A DNA stretch of 64,000 bases from the NCBI RefSeq assembly GCF_030398385.1, contig NZ_JAOAOQ010000012.1, forward strand, positions 62,001 to 126,000, in the 5' to 3' direction. Below, in pieces: positions 11,783-20,755 of this stretch. Position 1 is the first letter of the stretch. Every line of letters starts with the position of its first letter. The translations under genes and the position numbers were made by a program. The notes under the pieces were generated by a model. It saw only the letters and a list, made by a program, of their open reading frames with translations, made no database searches and had not been told where the DNA came from. The DNA is from Aquibium sp. ELW1220. GTDB taxonomy: Bacteria; Pseudomonadota; Alphaproteobacteria; Rhizobiales; Rhizobiaceae.

Positions 11783-12228
11783 TCGAGCTTCGGCCCGGCA
11801 CCACCGTGACGACCCCCGGCCGGACGATCGGGGAGGGCGACATCTCGCTGTTTGCGGGGCTGGTCGGCGACTTCACGCCGATCCATGTCGACGATGTATT
11901 CGCCAGCGCCTCGCCGCACGGCGCCCGCATCGCGCACGGCCCGCTGACGCTTGCGACCGCGATCGGCATGGCGACGCAGACCGGGATGTTCGGCCCGCGG
12001 GTGATCGGCCTCGTCAACCTCAACTGGGACTTCATGGGCGTGGTGCGGATCGGCGACACGATCCGCTCGACGGTGACGGTGGAGACGCTGCGCCCGACCT
12101 CGAAGCCCGGGCGGAGCCTCGGCACGTTCCGGTTCGAGGTGTTCAACCAGGACAAGGCGGTGGTGCACCGCGGGACGATGACGGTGGTGCTGCGGGATGT
12201 TGGGGGCGCTGAGGTAGCCGAGGCTTGA
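11779..12228 (+). CDS. MaoC-like hydratase/dehydratase
   Basis: 149 aa hot-dog fold. The hydratase-2 type motif is seen as G-D-F-T-P-I-H-V-D (Asp31, His36), followed by A-H-G-P-L-T-L. Such proteins hydrate or dehydrate enoyl-/hydroxyacyl-CoA or mesaconyl-type CoA esters. ATG 11779 overlaps the SDR stop and follows GGAGGCGAGG. Last gene of the operon; downstream begins mobile DNA. Confidence 0.88.
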   Translation: MIELRPGTTVTTPGRTIGEGDISLFAGLVGDFTPIHVDDVFASASPHGARIAHGPLTLATAIGMATQTGMFGPRVIGLVNLNWDFMGVVRIGDTIRSTVTVETLRPTSKPGRSLGTFRFEVFNQDKAVVHRGTMTVVLRDVGGAEVAEA

Positions 12229-12465
12229 GTGGAGGATGGGGTAAGGCGGGTAGGCTCCCTGTGTCTGACGCTTAACCAACATTTGCATTCGCCTGAAGGC
12301 GGACGTTGCGGAGATCGCGGACTGCAGTCAGCTTAGCGCCCCCATGCACGAACCCGCTTCGCGGGAGGGGCGCCTTGGCTTGAGATGGCGTAGTATCCGT
12401 AGCCTTTGAGCAGGTGTCGGCGGGTGGGCCGATCCTGGAGTTCCCTTCAACGAGAGGAACTCGCC
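12229..12465 (+). other. Junction between catabolic operon and IS91-type element
   Basis: No gene. Up to about 12345 nothing is recognised. From about 12350 the sequence matches, in parts, the outer end of the second IS91-type copy (near 32570-32620): a GAACCCGC hairpin followed by GCGCCTTGG and TTGAG. The recombinase gene starts at 12466. Confidence 0.6.
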
Positions 12466-13371
12466 ATGTCTAACCCGTCGATCGATGCACCCGTCTCGCC
12501 GCTTCGCCAGCGCATGCTGCACGACATGATCATGCGGGGCCTCGGCTCCCATACGCAGCAGGACTATGTTCGTCACGTCCGCTGCTTCGCCGCGTTCCTC
12601 GGCCGCTCGCCCGACACCGCGACGCCGGAGGATATCCGCCGCTTCCAGCTGGATCAGCATGAGAAGGGCGTGGGACCTGCGACCATCAACGGCGCGGTCT
12701 CGGCGCTGCGGTTCCTGTTCCTGGTGACCCTGCAGCGCCGGGATCTGTCGCGCGCACTGGTGATCACCCGCTATCACCGCAAGCTGCCGGATGTGCTCAG
12801 CGTGGAGGAAGCGGGACGGCTGCTCGAAGCCGCACCGGGCCTCAAGTACAAGGCCGCGCTTGGCGTCGCCTATGGCGCGGGCCTACGTGTGTCCGAGGTC
12901 GCGCATCTCAAGGTCGACGACGTCGACTCGGGGCGAATGCTCCTTCGTGTTGAGCAGGGCAAGGGCCGCAAGGACCGCAACGCGATGCTCTCGCCGCAGC
13001 TCCTGGAACTCTTGCGGCTGTGGTGGCGCGAAGGCCGGCGGCGCGGGGTCATGCTTCCGCATGGCTGGCTGTTCCCCGGCCGCAGCCGCACCGATCCGGT
13101 CTCGTCGCGGCAACTGCACCGCGCCGTCCAGGAGGCCGCCGAGGTCGCCGGCATCCGCAAGCGCGTCAGCCCGCACACGCTGCGTCACAGCTTCGCCACC
13201 CACCTGCTCGAACAGGATGTCGATATCCGCGTCATCCAGGTGCTGCTCGGCCACAGCAAGCTTGAGACGACCGCGCTCTACGCCAAGGTCTCGACCCGGA
13301 CGATCCACGCTGTCACCGGGCCGCTCGACCGCCTGATGGCGCTGATGGAGGGCAAGACGCCGCCGGAGTAA
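12466..13371 (+). CDS. Tyrosine recombinase/integrase of IS91-type element
   Basis: 301 aa. N-terminal SAM-like core-binding domain (about 10-95) and C-terminal catalytic domain with Arg in G-A-G-L-R-V-S-E, H-T-L-R-H-S-F-A-T-H, L-G-H-S-K and the nucleophile in T-T-A-L-Y-A-K. All R-H-R-H-Y residues are present. ATG 12466 follows GAGAGGAA. An upstream in-frame start at 12406 lacks a ribosome site. It is the partner gene often found before IS91-type transposases; its role in transposition is not well defined. The related gene in copy 2 is much more diverged than the transposase. Confidence 0.92.
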   Translation: MSNPSIDAPVSPLRQRMLHDMIMRGLGSHTQQDYVRHVRCFAAFLGRSPDTATPEDIRRFQLDQHEKGVGPATINGAVSALRFLFLVTLQRRDLSRALVITRYHRKLPDVLSVEEAGRLLEAAPGLKYKAALGVAYGAGLRVSEVAHLKVDDVDSGRMLLRVEQGKGRKDRNAMLSPQLLELLRLWWREGRRRGVMLPHGWLFPGRSRTDPVSSRQLHRAVQEAAEVAGIRKRVSPHTLRHSFATHLLEQDVDIRVIQVLLGHSKLETTALYAKVSTRTIHAVTGPLDRLMALMEGKTPPE

Positions 13372-13374
13372 GGC

Positions 13375-14568
13375 GTGCGCGCCTCGATCGAGGTCGCCGA
13401 CATCTTCCGCGCAGCAGGGCCTGCATACCGGGCCGCCCATGCAGGGCGCTTAAGCCTCGCCCAGCTCAAGGTGATGTCGGCGATCGAGAACTGCCGCACC
13501 GCGGCTCTCGGCGGTCATGTCGAGGCCTGCGAGGACTGCGGCCAGTGGCGCATCGCCTACAACTCCTGCCGCAACCGGCACTGCCCGAAGTGTCAGAGCG
13601 CGGCAGCGCGGACGTGGCTTGCCGAGCGCGAGGCGGACCTGCTGCCGGTCGGCTACTTCCACGTCGTGTTCACGCTGCCCGCCGAGGTCGCCGACATCGC
13701 GTTCCAGAACAAGGCGCTCGTCTACGACCTGCTGTTCCGAGCGGCGTCGGAGACGATGCTGACCGTCGCCGCCGATCCAAAACACCTCGGCGCACGCATC
13801 GGCATCACCGCCGTGCTCCACACCTGGGGTTCGGCGATGACCCACCATCCGCACGTGCACATGATCGTGCCGGGCGGCGGCATCGCGCCGGACGGAAGCT
13901 GCTGGATCTCCTCGCGTCCAGCCTTCCTGCTTCCGGTGCGTGTGCTCGGCAAGCTGTTCCGACGGCTCTTCCTCACGCGGCTGGTCGCTCTGTACGACGC
14001 TGGGCAGCTCGGCCTCTTCGGCACCCTCGCTCATCTCGCCGAGCGGCGAGCCTTCCTGCACCACCTTGCTCCCGTTCGCGGGAAGCGATGGGTGGTATAC
14101 GCCAAGGCGCCGTTCGCGGGACCGGAGGCAGTGCTCGCCTACCTGTCGCGCTACACCCACCGGGTCGCGATCTCGAACAGCCGCCTGATCGCCTTCGACG
14201 AGAGGGGCGTCACCTTCCGCTACAAGGATTATCGCCGCGACGGCGCAGACCGGCAGCAGGTCATGACGCTTGCAGCAGACGAGTTCATCCGCAGCTTCCT
14301 GATCCATGTCCTGCCACGCGGCTTCCATCGCATCCGCCACTACGGCCTGCTCGCCGGCTCCGCCCGCAGGGCCAGCCTCGCGCTCGCCCACAAACTCCTG
14401 GATGTCGCCGCGTCGCCTGATGACGACACACCAGGCGAACCGGACGACTACCGCCCGCCATGCCCATGCTGCGGCGGACGCATGATCGTCATCGAGACCT
14501 TCGAACGTTGGGGGCAGCCGCGTGGACCGCCGCACGCATCAGCGACGAACCGGGAGACCGCGCCATGA
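13375..14568 (+). CDS. IS91 family transposase (HUH, single-strand nickase)
   Basis: 397 aa. An N-terminal zinc finger (C-E-D-C-G and C-R-N-R-H-C-P-K-C) is followed by the HUH metal site in H-H-P-H-V-H-M-I-V and the catalytic Tyr region Y-L-S-R-Y-T-H-R-V-A-I-S. A second C-P-C-C cluster lies near the C-terminus. GTG start at 13375, 3 bp after the recombinase stop, suggesting translational coupling. It nicks and transfers single-stranded DNA at the element's ends. Open and full length, unlike copy 2. Confidence 0.95.
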   Translation: MRASIEVADIFRAAGPAYRAAHAGRLSLAQLKVMSAIENCRTAALGGHVEACEDCGQWRIAYNSCRNRHCPKCQSAAARTWLAEREADLLPVGYFHVVFTLPAEVADIAFQNKALVYDLLFRAASETMLTVAADPKHLGARIGITAVLHTWGSAMTHHPHVHMIVPGGGIAPDGSCWISSRPAFLLPVRVLGKLFRRLFLTRLVALYDAGQLGLFGTLAHLAERRAFLHHLAPVRGKRWVVYAKAPFAGPEAVLAYLSRYTHRVAISNSRLIAFDERGVTFRYKDYRRDGADRQQVMTLAADEFIRSFLIHVLPRGFHRIRHYGLLAGSARRASLALAHKLLDVAASPDDDTPGEPDDYRPPCPCCGGRMIVIETFERWGQPRGPPHASATNRETAP

Positions 14569-15331
14569 CCCGGCATGGCATGGTCGAGCCTACAGCCGCA
14601 GACGTTCCGCCTCCGGCAACGAACCCGCGCGCGGCCACAGCAATCGCTGACGCCGACATGGGTCTCCCCGAACCAGTTCCGGGTCGCCTATGTCGCCAAT
14701 ACCGCGCGGAGGCGCAACGAAGCAGCCTGTCCGCATCCTCCATCGCTCCTCCCAGCGCCGGTCGCGCCATCGCCGACATCGGCCGCAGTTCGAAATCCCC
14801 ATAGCCGTCGATGGTGGCCCGCGGGTTCCTGCATGAGAGGCTTTCGTACGCCTGCCGGCACCCGAAACCCTTCACCATTCTGGACGTACAGCTCTTGATG
14901 GTGGCTTCCCGAAAGCAGCCATTGATCGACCCCATGCGCTGACGACGCCGTTCGGGCCATCTTTAGGCAGTAACTTACTTCGCTGATGCGCTAAAAGGCT
15001 ATGTACGCGACATAACACGCAGTTCGCGTTGTCACTTCCTCAAACGATCGCCGGCGTCACACCGCCATCTATGCAAAAAGCAGCGCCATTCGGCGCTGGG
15101 ACGGTGGGCTCGCGATTTCCTCGTTTCCGGCTCGCGCGAAAGTCCGTTTCATACGCTGGCAAGTTCCGCGGCGGTGTCACCGGCGATGGTTGAGATGGGG
15201 GGCTCATCGCGAAGTCACCACTGCACCGGTTCGTGGAGTTCACTGGGAAGGGGCCACGCGGCGCTGGAACGCCGCGACAGAGAGATTGCTCATTGTCGAA
15301 GTGGATGCGGCTTCCTTAGCGAACCGAAGCG
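14569..15331. other. IS91-type 3' tail and gene-free DNA
   Basis: 14569-14876 is noncoding 3' sequence of the IS91-type element, recognisable again, inverted, at 28508-28807. From about 14880 to 15331 I see no gene, clear hairpin or repeat; short open frames here lack ribosome sites and similarity. Confidence 0.6.
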
Positions 15332-16213
15332 TCAGCCTTGCGCTAGGTCGAAGCCGAACTCGACCTCCCAGGCGCTGAACTGCGGATCCCAGCGCCTGGG
15401 CTTCATGGGATAGTGCTCGTGCCACGGGCGGGGTTGGCACATGCCGAGTCCCGGAACGAAGACATCCATGTCGGTGTAGAGCTCGATCAGGTTCTTGTCG
15501 GGATCGTAGTGGTAGGCCGCTACATTGTGGCCAGCGGTGTGGCGCGATGGGCCCCACTTCGTGGGAACGCCATCGGCGATCAGCCGATCGGCCGCACGGA
15601 ACTGATGGCTGTTGTCCTGCAGTTGGAAGGCGATGTGGTGGACCTTCGACAGCGGCGCGTTGACGATGTTGACGACATGGTGTTCGTAACTGCAGGTGAG
15701 GAAGTTGGCCAGGTCGCCGATCCAGTCGGTTTCCCAGAAGCCCAGGAAATCGCGATAGAAAGCGATGAGTTTGCCCGCCTCCGGCGAGATCACGGCGACG
15801 TGGCCGAGGCTCAGCGGCGAAACTGTGCCCGACTTGAAGCCGGGTGCGGGTGCGTCGATCGTTTCATAGAACTGGAAGACGTTGCCTGCTGGGCCTTCCA
15901 CCTCGACGAGTTCGGCGATGCCGGGCTGGGAATCGGTCTTCCTCTCCGCCTTGAGCCCGAGGGCGCGCACGTCCTTCGCGAAGGCATCGAGGCCAATTCC
16001 GGGCGTGAGCTGGTAGCCGAGATGCAGGAGCGACTTGCCGTCGGCCGGCCGCAGGACGATGTCGTGGTGATGATAACCGAGGCTGAGATAGACGGTCCCG
16101 TCCTTCTCCCGGTCGACTTCGGTCGTTCCGAACGTGTCGACGTAGTAGTCCCGCGTCCTGGCGAAGTCGGCGACTGCGAGAGCGACGAAACCGAGCTCGA
16201 ATACCTTGGGCAT
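15332..16213 (-). CDS. Type I extradiol ring-cleavage dioxygenase (VOC family)
   Basis: 293 aa, two VOC modules. Predicted Fe(II) ligands are His138 (L-G-H-V-A-V), His193 (V-H-H-I-A-F) and Glu244 (N-L-I-E-L-Y), the 2-His-1-carboxylate set of catechol 2,3-dioxygenases. It would cleave a catechol-like ring beside the diol. An in-frame ATG at 16225 exists, but GGAGG lies 5 bp before ATG 16213, which is chosen. Last gene of a minus-strand operon with TRAP transporter, flavin hydroxylase and FAH-fold hydrolase, fitting import, hydroxylation, ring cleavage and hydrolysis. Confidence 0.9.
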   Translation of the reverse strand: MPKVFELGFVALAVADFARTRDYYVDTFGTTEVDREKDGTVYLSLGYHHHDIVLRPADGKSLLHLGYQLTPGIGLDAFAKDVRALGLKAERKTDSQPGIAELVEVEGPAGNVFQFYETIDAPAPGFKSGTVSPLSLGHVAVISPEAGKLIAFYRDFLGFWETDWIGDLANFLTCSYEHHVVNIVNAPLSKVHHIAFQLQDNSHQFRAADRLIADGVPTKWGPSRHTAGHNVAAYHYDPDKNLIELYTDMDVFVPGLGMCQPRPWHEHYPMKPRRWDPQFSAWEVEFGFDLAQG

Positions 16214-16226
16214 GCTGGCCTCCATT

Positions 16227-17534
16227 TCAGTGAAGTTGCGAGGGGAGCCAGAGCGCCAGCTCCGGCCACAGGATGAGCATGGCGATCAGCACGAGGGGCG
16301 CGGCGAGGAAGGGGAAGGCGCCGCGATACATCTGCGCTATCGTGATGCCCGGGCTGACGGCCCGGATGACGAAGAGGTTCATTCCCATGGGCGGCGTGAT
16401 CAGGCCGATCTCGATGAGGATGACCAGCATGACGCCGAACCAGACCGGATCGAAGCCGAAGGACAGGATCAGCGGCAGCGTGATGGGCACGGTGATCAGG
16501 ATCATCGCTACGCCTTCGAGGAAGCAGCCCATGAGGATGTAGACGGCGCACAGGAGGAGGATCACCCCGGTCGCGCCGATGCCGGCCGACAGCATGGCGG
16601 ACGAGATCGCATCGGCCACGCCGGTCTGCACGATGAAATAGGAGAACATCGTCGAGGCCATGACGATGAAGATGATGCTCGACACCAGCCGCACCGTCTC
16701 GGTGAAGGACAGCGCGAGGTCGCGCAGGCCCATCCGGCGCAAGGCGATGCCGAGGATGATCGCGCCGAGCGCGCCGACGGCGGCCGCTTCCGTCGGCGTG
16801 AACCAGCCGGCATAGATGCCGCCCAGCGTCACGACGAACAGAAGCACGACGTGCCAGATGCGGGCGAGCGCCGGCAGCACCGGCTCGCGCGGCGCAGGGG
16901 CCGGGGCGGCGTCGGCCTCGCCTTCGGACGTGCGCCGGACGAGCAGCAGCGCCACCGCGCAGTAGAGCACGGTGAGCACCAGGCCGGGCACCAGTGCTGC
17001 CATGAAGAGCTCGGCCACCGACTGCTGGGCGATGATGGCGTAGATCATCAGGATGAGCGACGGCGGGATGAGGATGCCGAGCGTGCCGCCGGCCGCGACG
17101 GATCCGGCCGCCAGGCTCGGTCGGTATCCGGCCGCCAGCATCTGCGGGATCGACACCTTGCTCATGGTCAGCGCGGTCGCGACCGAAGAGCCGCAGACCG
17201 CGCCGAACAGGGCCGAGGCGAAGATCGAGGCGATGGCGAGCGACCCGCGCGTGCCGCGTAAGAGCGCGTTGCTCGCCCGGAAGAGGTCGCTCGACAGGCC
17301 GGCGCTGGCGGCCACCGCACCCATGAGCGTGAAAAGCGGGACGACCGAGAAGCTGTAGGCCTGCGCGAGCTCGATAGGGGCGGCGCCCGCCGTGAGGCTG
17401 GCCCGGTGGAACCCTTCGACGAGGCCGTAGCCGACATATCCGACCAGACCGAGCGCGACCGCCACGGGCATGCGCAGCATGATGAGGGCCACGAGGACGA
17501 CGATGCCGATCCAGCTCAGCGTGATGGGTTCCAT
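16227..17534 (-). CDS. TRAP transporter large permease (DctM type)
   Basis: 435 aa, about 12 membrane segments, with the DctM hallmarks A-A-G-G-T-L-G-I-L-I-P-P-S and G-L-I-T-P-P-M-G-M-N-L-F. Forms the ion-driven channel of a tripartite TRAP importer with the small permease (17539) and periplasmic receptor (18021). Only 4 bp from the small permease stop. Given the operon, the cargo is probably an aromatic or related carboxylate, but that is inference. Confidence 0.95.
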   Translation of the reverse strand: MEPITLSWIGIVVLVALIMLRMPVAVALGLVGYVGYGLVEGFHRASLTAGAAPIELAQAYSFSVVPLFTLMGAVAASAGLSSDLFRASNALLRGTRGSLAIASIFASALFGAVCGSSVATALTMSKVSIPQMLAAGYRPSLAAGSVAAGGTLGILIPPSLILMIYAIIAQQSVAELFMAALVPGLVLTVLYCAVALLLVRRTSEGEADAAPAPAPREPVLPALARIWHVVLLFVVTLGGIYAGWFTPTEAAAVGALGAIILGIALRRMGLRDLALSFTETVRLVSSIIFIVMASTMFSYFIVQTGVADAISSAMLSAGIGATGVILLLCAVYILMGCFLEGVAMILITVPITLPLILSFGFDPVWFGVMLVILIEIGLITPPMGMNLFVIRAVSPGITIAQMYRGAFPFLAAPLVLIAMLILWPELALWLPSQLH

Positions 17535-17538
17535 CGTC

Positions 17539-18018
17539 CTATCGCTCCCCGCCGGCGATTTCGCGGAGCATCGTCGCCGCGCATGTCAGGATCGAGGCGG
17601 CGAAGGCGAAGATGATGAGCGCATAGAGCGGCCAGACCGGCATGCCGAGGTCATATTTGAGGTCGCCGAACTGGCGGGCGTCCAGCATCGGCTGGAAGAC
17701 GTTCAGTGCGATGGTGCCGAGCAGGATCACCGAGAGAGCGAGGCCCGCGATCTTGAGAAGAGCCAGCGCGCGCCGCGGCACGAACCCGTCGACGAGATCG
17801 ACGCGGATCTGCTCGTCGCGCAGGAAGGTTTCGGGGAGCCCGAGCATGGCGCTGGCGAGCACCATGATCTCGACCAGCTCCACGACCCCGTGTAGCGGCC
17901 TGTTCGCCGCCCATCGGGCGACGATGTCCCAGCAGGTCGCGAGCATCATCACGGCGATGGCGAGCGCACCGACAAACGTGCAGACCCGGGCCAGCCGTTC
18001 GAGGGTGCGCCTCGCCAT
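17539..18018 (-). CDS. TRAP transporter small permease (DctQ type)
   Basis: 159 aa with four membrane segments and the DctQ-like W-D-I-V-A-R-W and E-L-V-E-I-M-V segments. It scaffolds the large permease at 16227. Its start at 18018 lies 2 bp from the receptor gene stop, so the operon is tightly packed. Confidence 0.92.
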   Translation of the reverse strand: MARRTLERLARVCTFVGALAIAVMMLATCWDIVARWAANRPLHGVVELVEIMVLASAMLGLPETFLRDEQIRVDLVDGFVPRRALALLKIAGLALSVILLGTIALNVFQPMLDARQFGDLKYDLGMPVWPLYALIIFAFAASILTCAATMLREIAGGER

Positions 18019-18020
18019 GG

Positions 18021-19046
18021 TCAGAGCTCGGCCATCTTCGCCTTGATCTCGGCGATCATCCCGTCGATGTCCTGGCCCGCGGCCTTCAGATCGGCGATCT
18101 GCTTGTCCGCGACGGGCTGCAGGGCGGTCCGGAAGGCTCTCGCGGCGTCGCCCCTGAGGTCGATCACTTCGATCCCGGCGTCCTCCATGAACTTCCGGCC
18201 GACACCCTCGGCGGCGTCGTAGAGCCCGCCGACCCGTGCGGCGGCATCGGGGCCCGTGGTCTCGGCGATCGCGCGCCGCCCTTCCTCGGGCAGACCGGCG
18301 AGCCTGTCACCGTTCATGACGAGCGCGAAGTAGCCGACGGAGTTGGCGAGCGTGCTGACCTTGGTCACCGACTGCTGGAGCTGGAACGCCTTGCCGCCCT
18401 CGAAATTGAAGATGGCGCCGTCGACGACTCCCTTGGCGATCGCGTCGGCCAGTTCGGTCGGCGGGATGGTGGCCGGCGAGGCACCCAGCGCGGCGATCTG
18501 GGCAGTAGCTGCGGCACTGGTCGGGCGTATCCGGAGGCCCTTCATGTCGTCGGGCGTGCGGATCAGCTTGTCGCGCATGAACCAGCCGCCCGAAGTCGTG
18601 ACGACGGCGTAGAGCAGTTCGATCCCCTGGAACTCGGCCGCGGTGCGGGCCTTGATCGACGTGGCGATCCGCGAGGCCTCGGCAGTGGTGACGGGGTTTC
18701 CCTCCTCGTCGGCGAAGAGGAACGGCAGGGACAGCGCGTCAACGAGCGGGAAGCGTCCCGGCGTCAGCGCAGTGAAGATGAAGGAGATGTCGGACACGCC
18801 GGTGCGGGCGAGGTCGTACTGGCGCGGCGGCGGTCCCATCTGCCCGGCCGGAAACACCTCGATGTCGGCCGCGCCGCCGGACTTCTCGCGGACCTCGTCG
18901 GCCCAGCGCATCAGCTCGGCGTTGATCTGGTGCTGCGGCGGCAGATAGTGCGACAGCTTGAGCTTGCCCGCCTGCGCGCGCCCGATCGCCGGCATGGCCA
19001 GCGCCGCGGCGGTCGCCGCCACGAATCCACGTCTCGTAAGCTTCAT
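18021..19046 (-). CDS. TRAP transporter substrate-binding protein (DctP type)
   Basis: 341 aa. The N-terminus has a twin-arginine-like signal (R-R-G-F at 5-8, hydrophobic stretch, A-Q-A about 24-26), consistent with periplasmic export, possibly through Tat. The rest is a DctP fold with I-R-P-T-S, including the Arg normally binding a carboxylate, and A-I-F-N-F-E-G. ATG 19046 overlaps the hydroxylase stop (ATGA). Confidence 0.92.
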   Translation of the reverse strand: MKLTRRGFVAATAAALAMPAIGRAQAGKLKLSHYLPPQHQINAELMRWADEVREKSGGAADIEVFPAGQMGPPPRQYDLARTGVSDISFIFTALTPGRFPLVDALSLPFLFADEEGNPVTTAEASRIATSIKARTAAEFQGIELLYAVVTTSGGWFMRDKLIRTPDDMKGLRIRPTSAAATAQIAALGASPATIPPTELADAIAKGVVDGAIFNFEGGKAFQLQQSVTKVSTLANSVGYFALVMNGDRLAGLPEEGRRAIAETTGPDAAARVGGLYDAAEGVGRKFMEDAGIEVIDLRGDAARAFRTALQPVADKQIADLKAAGQDIDGMIAEIKAKMAEL

Positions 19047-20704
19047 TTTCCTCTCCCTTTTGCTGTAGCTGCCGCCATTCGCGGGTCCGTCGCAGGCTTG
19101 CCGCGGATGCGGTCGAGCAAGGCTGCGGGCGCGGCTAGCCGGCTTCCGCGCCAGGCGACGTGCTGGTCGGGGCGGACGAGCGCGTAGTCGGCGCCGTAGC
19201 GTTCGCGCACCGCCGCGTCGCGCGGCGCAAACAGCGTCAGCGGCAGGTTCCGCTCGGCCGCGGCCTCCGTCAGCTCCCGCTCCGCCGCCGCGTCGGGCTC
19301 GCCGAGCCGCAGCAGCGTGAAGCCCGCGCCGAAATGGTCGTAGAGCGCCGATCCGTCGTCCAGCCACGCATGCGGCGCGAGCGAGCCGGGATAGGCCGTC
19401 GGCGTGTAGCGCGTCACCGAAAATGCCGGCGGATCGCCCGCCTCGTCGACCACGACCAGCGGCGAGGCGTAGCGGTAGCCGAGCACGACGCCGAGCGAGC
19501 GGAACTCGGGCGCCTTCGCCTCCTCCACGGCCCTGGCGGCGGCCGCACGCGCGTCCGCGCCTTGCGGCGTGTCGTCGCCGAGGCCCGGCGCGAGGAACTT
19601 GTCGCTCAGCGCCGCGACGTTCTCCGTCGATGTCTCGATGACCAGGCGATGCGCAGGCTTGCGTTCGGTCTCGTAGCTGTCGAGCAGGTCGTCCCCGGCC
19701 CATCCCTCGAGCGCGGCCGACAGTTTCCAGCCGAGATCGACCGCGTCGGCGATGCCCAAGTTCATGCCGTGCCCGCCGAAGGGCGAATGGAGGTGGCAGG
19801 CGTCGCCGGCCAGGAACACGTCGCCGTCGCGGTAGCGGTCGGCCAGGAGCTTGTGCACGGTCCAGGGGTCGCGCGCCAGGATCTCCATGGCGAAGTCCCT
19901 GCGCATCGCCTTGCGGACGGTGGCGAGCAAATCCTCGTCGGACATCTCCCGGCCCGGCGGCAGAGGCATGCCCCAGAACCAGACGTCCTCCTTGTCCATC
20001 GGTCCCATGACGCATGGCGCGTCGGGACTGACCAGCCAGTGGAACAGCGCCGGCTGCAGCGCCGGGTCGGCATTGAGGCCCGGGATGCGCAGGATCAGCG
20101 TCACGAAGGACACCAGCGAGTGCAGGCCCTGCATCTGGATGCCAAGCAGCTTGCGCACGCTCGAGCGGGCGCCGTCGGCGCCGACCAGGAAGCGCGCCGT
20201 CACCCGTTCGACCAAATCGGTTTCGAGATCCCGCACCGTGGCGGCCAGCCCGCCTCCGGCCATCCGCTCGAACGATTCCAGCCGCGTGTGGAAGCGGACG
20301 GTGGCGAGCGGATGCGCCGTCACGTGGTCGAGCAGGATGCCTTCGACGACGTATTGCGGAATGAACTCGGCATGTTCGGGAAAGCGCTCGTCGCGGACGG
20401 GCGAGGCGCAGAAGGCATTGTCGAAGGCGAAGATGTCATGGCCGAAGAGGCCCGTCGCGAAGCGGACGCGGCGCGGGAAACCCGGCGCGAGCGGCGAGCG
20501 GCGGCGCATTTCGGGCGCCAGGCCCCAGCGCCGCATGTGCGTCATGGTGCGCACGTTGGTGGTCTTGGCGCGCGGCTGCACGCCGACGCGGTCGTTCTGC
20601 TCGATGACGCAGACGCTATGGCCGCGCGCGGCGAACTCCGTGGCGAGCGCCAGGCCTACCGGCCCTCCGCCGATCACGGCGACGTCGTAATCCCAGTTCC
20701 TCAC
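19043..20704 (-). CDS. FAD-dependent aromatic hydroxylase (PheA/MhpA type)
   Basis: 553 aa flavoprotein monooxygenase. The FAD motif G-G-G-P-V-G-L-A-L-A is at the N-terminus, followed by the D-G motif L-V-G-A-D-G-A-R-S and the G-D motif F-L-A-G-D-A-C-H-L-H-S-P-F-G-G. The C-terminal thioredoxin-like domain is typical of phenol and hydroxyphenylpropionate hydroxylases. Two starts are possible: ATG 20719 or GTG 20704. GTG is chosen because GGGAGGAG lies just before it and the protein then begins next to the Rossmann strand. It would hydroxylate a phenolic ring to a catechol for the dioxygenase at 15332. Confidence 0.9.
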   Translation of the reverse strand: MRNWDYDVAVIGGGPVGLALATEFAARGHSVCVIEQNDRVGVQPRAKTTNVRTMTHMRRWGLAPEMRRRSPLAPGFPRRVRFATGLFGHDIFAFDNAFCASPVRDERFPEHAEFIPQYVVEGILLDHVTAHPLATVRFHTRLESFERMAGGGLAATVRDLETDLVERVTARFLVGADGARSSVRKLLGIQMQGLHSLVSFVTLILRIPGLNADPALQPALFHWLVSPDAPCVMGPMDKEDVWFWGMPLPPGREMSDEDLLATVRKAMRRDFAMEILARDPWTVHKLLADRYRDGDVFLAGDACHLHSPFGGHGMNLGIADAVDLGWKLSAALEGWAGDDLLDSYETERKPAHRLVIETSTENVAALSDKFLAPGLGDDTPQGADARAAAARAVEEAKAPEFRSLGVVLGYRYASPLVVVDEAGDPPAFSVTRYTPTAYPGSLAPHAWLDDGSALYDHFGAGFTLLRLGEPDAAAERELTEAAAERNLPLTLFAPRDAAVRERYGADYALVRPDQHVAWRGSRLAAPAALLDRIRGKPATDPRMAAATAKGRGK

Positions 20705-20755
20705 ATGCTCCTCCCGCATGAAGTCGAGGTCTGTCGTGCCCTTGGGCGGGCCTCG

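Larger units (their letters stand above)
12351..14876 (+). mobile_element. IS91-type element, copy 1 (intact), with tyrosine recombinase
   Basis: Holds a tyrosine recombinase gene (12466-13371) and an HUH transposase gene (13375-14568), 3 bp apart. The left boundary is placed at a small hairpin CCCGC-ttc-GCGGG (12353-12365). The right boundary is where similarity to copy 2 stops, near GGCACCCGAAACCCTTCAC (about 14876). IS91-type elements move by rolling-circle transposition and make no target duplication, so exact ends are uncertain. Both genes are open and complete, so this copy could be active. Confidence 0.75.

Noticed and set aside
14880-15331. Short open frames of 60-105 codons between IS91-type copy 1 and the dioxygenase
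   Set aside because: Overlapping in several frames, without ribosome sites or recognisable domains.
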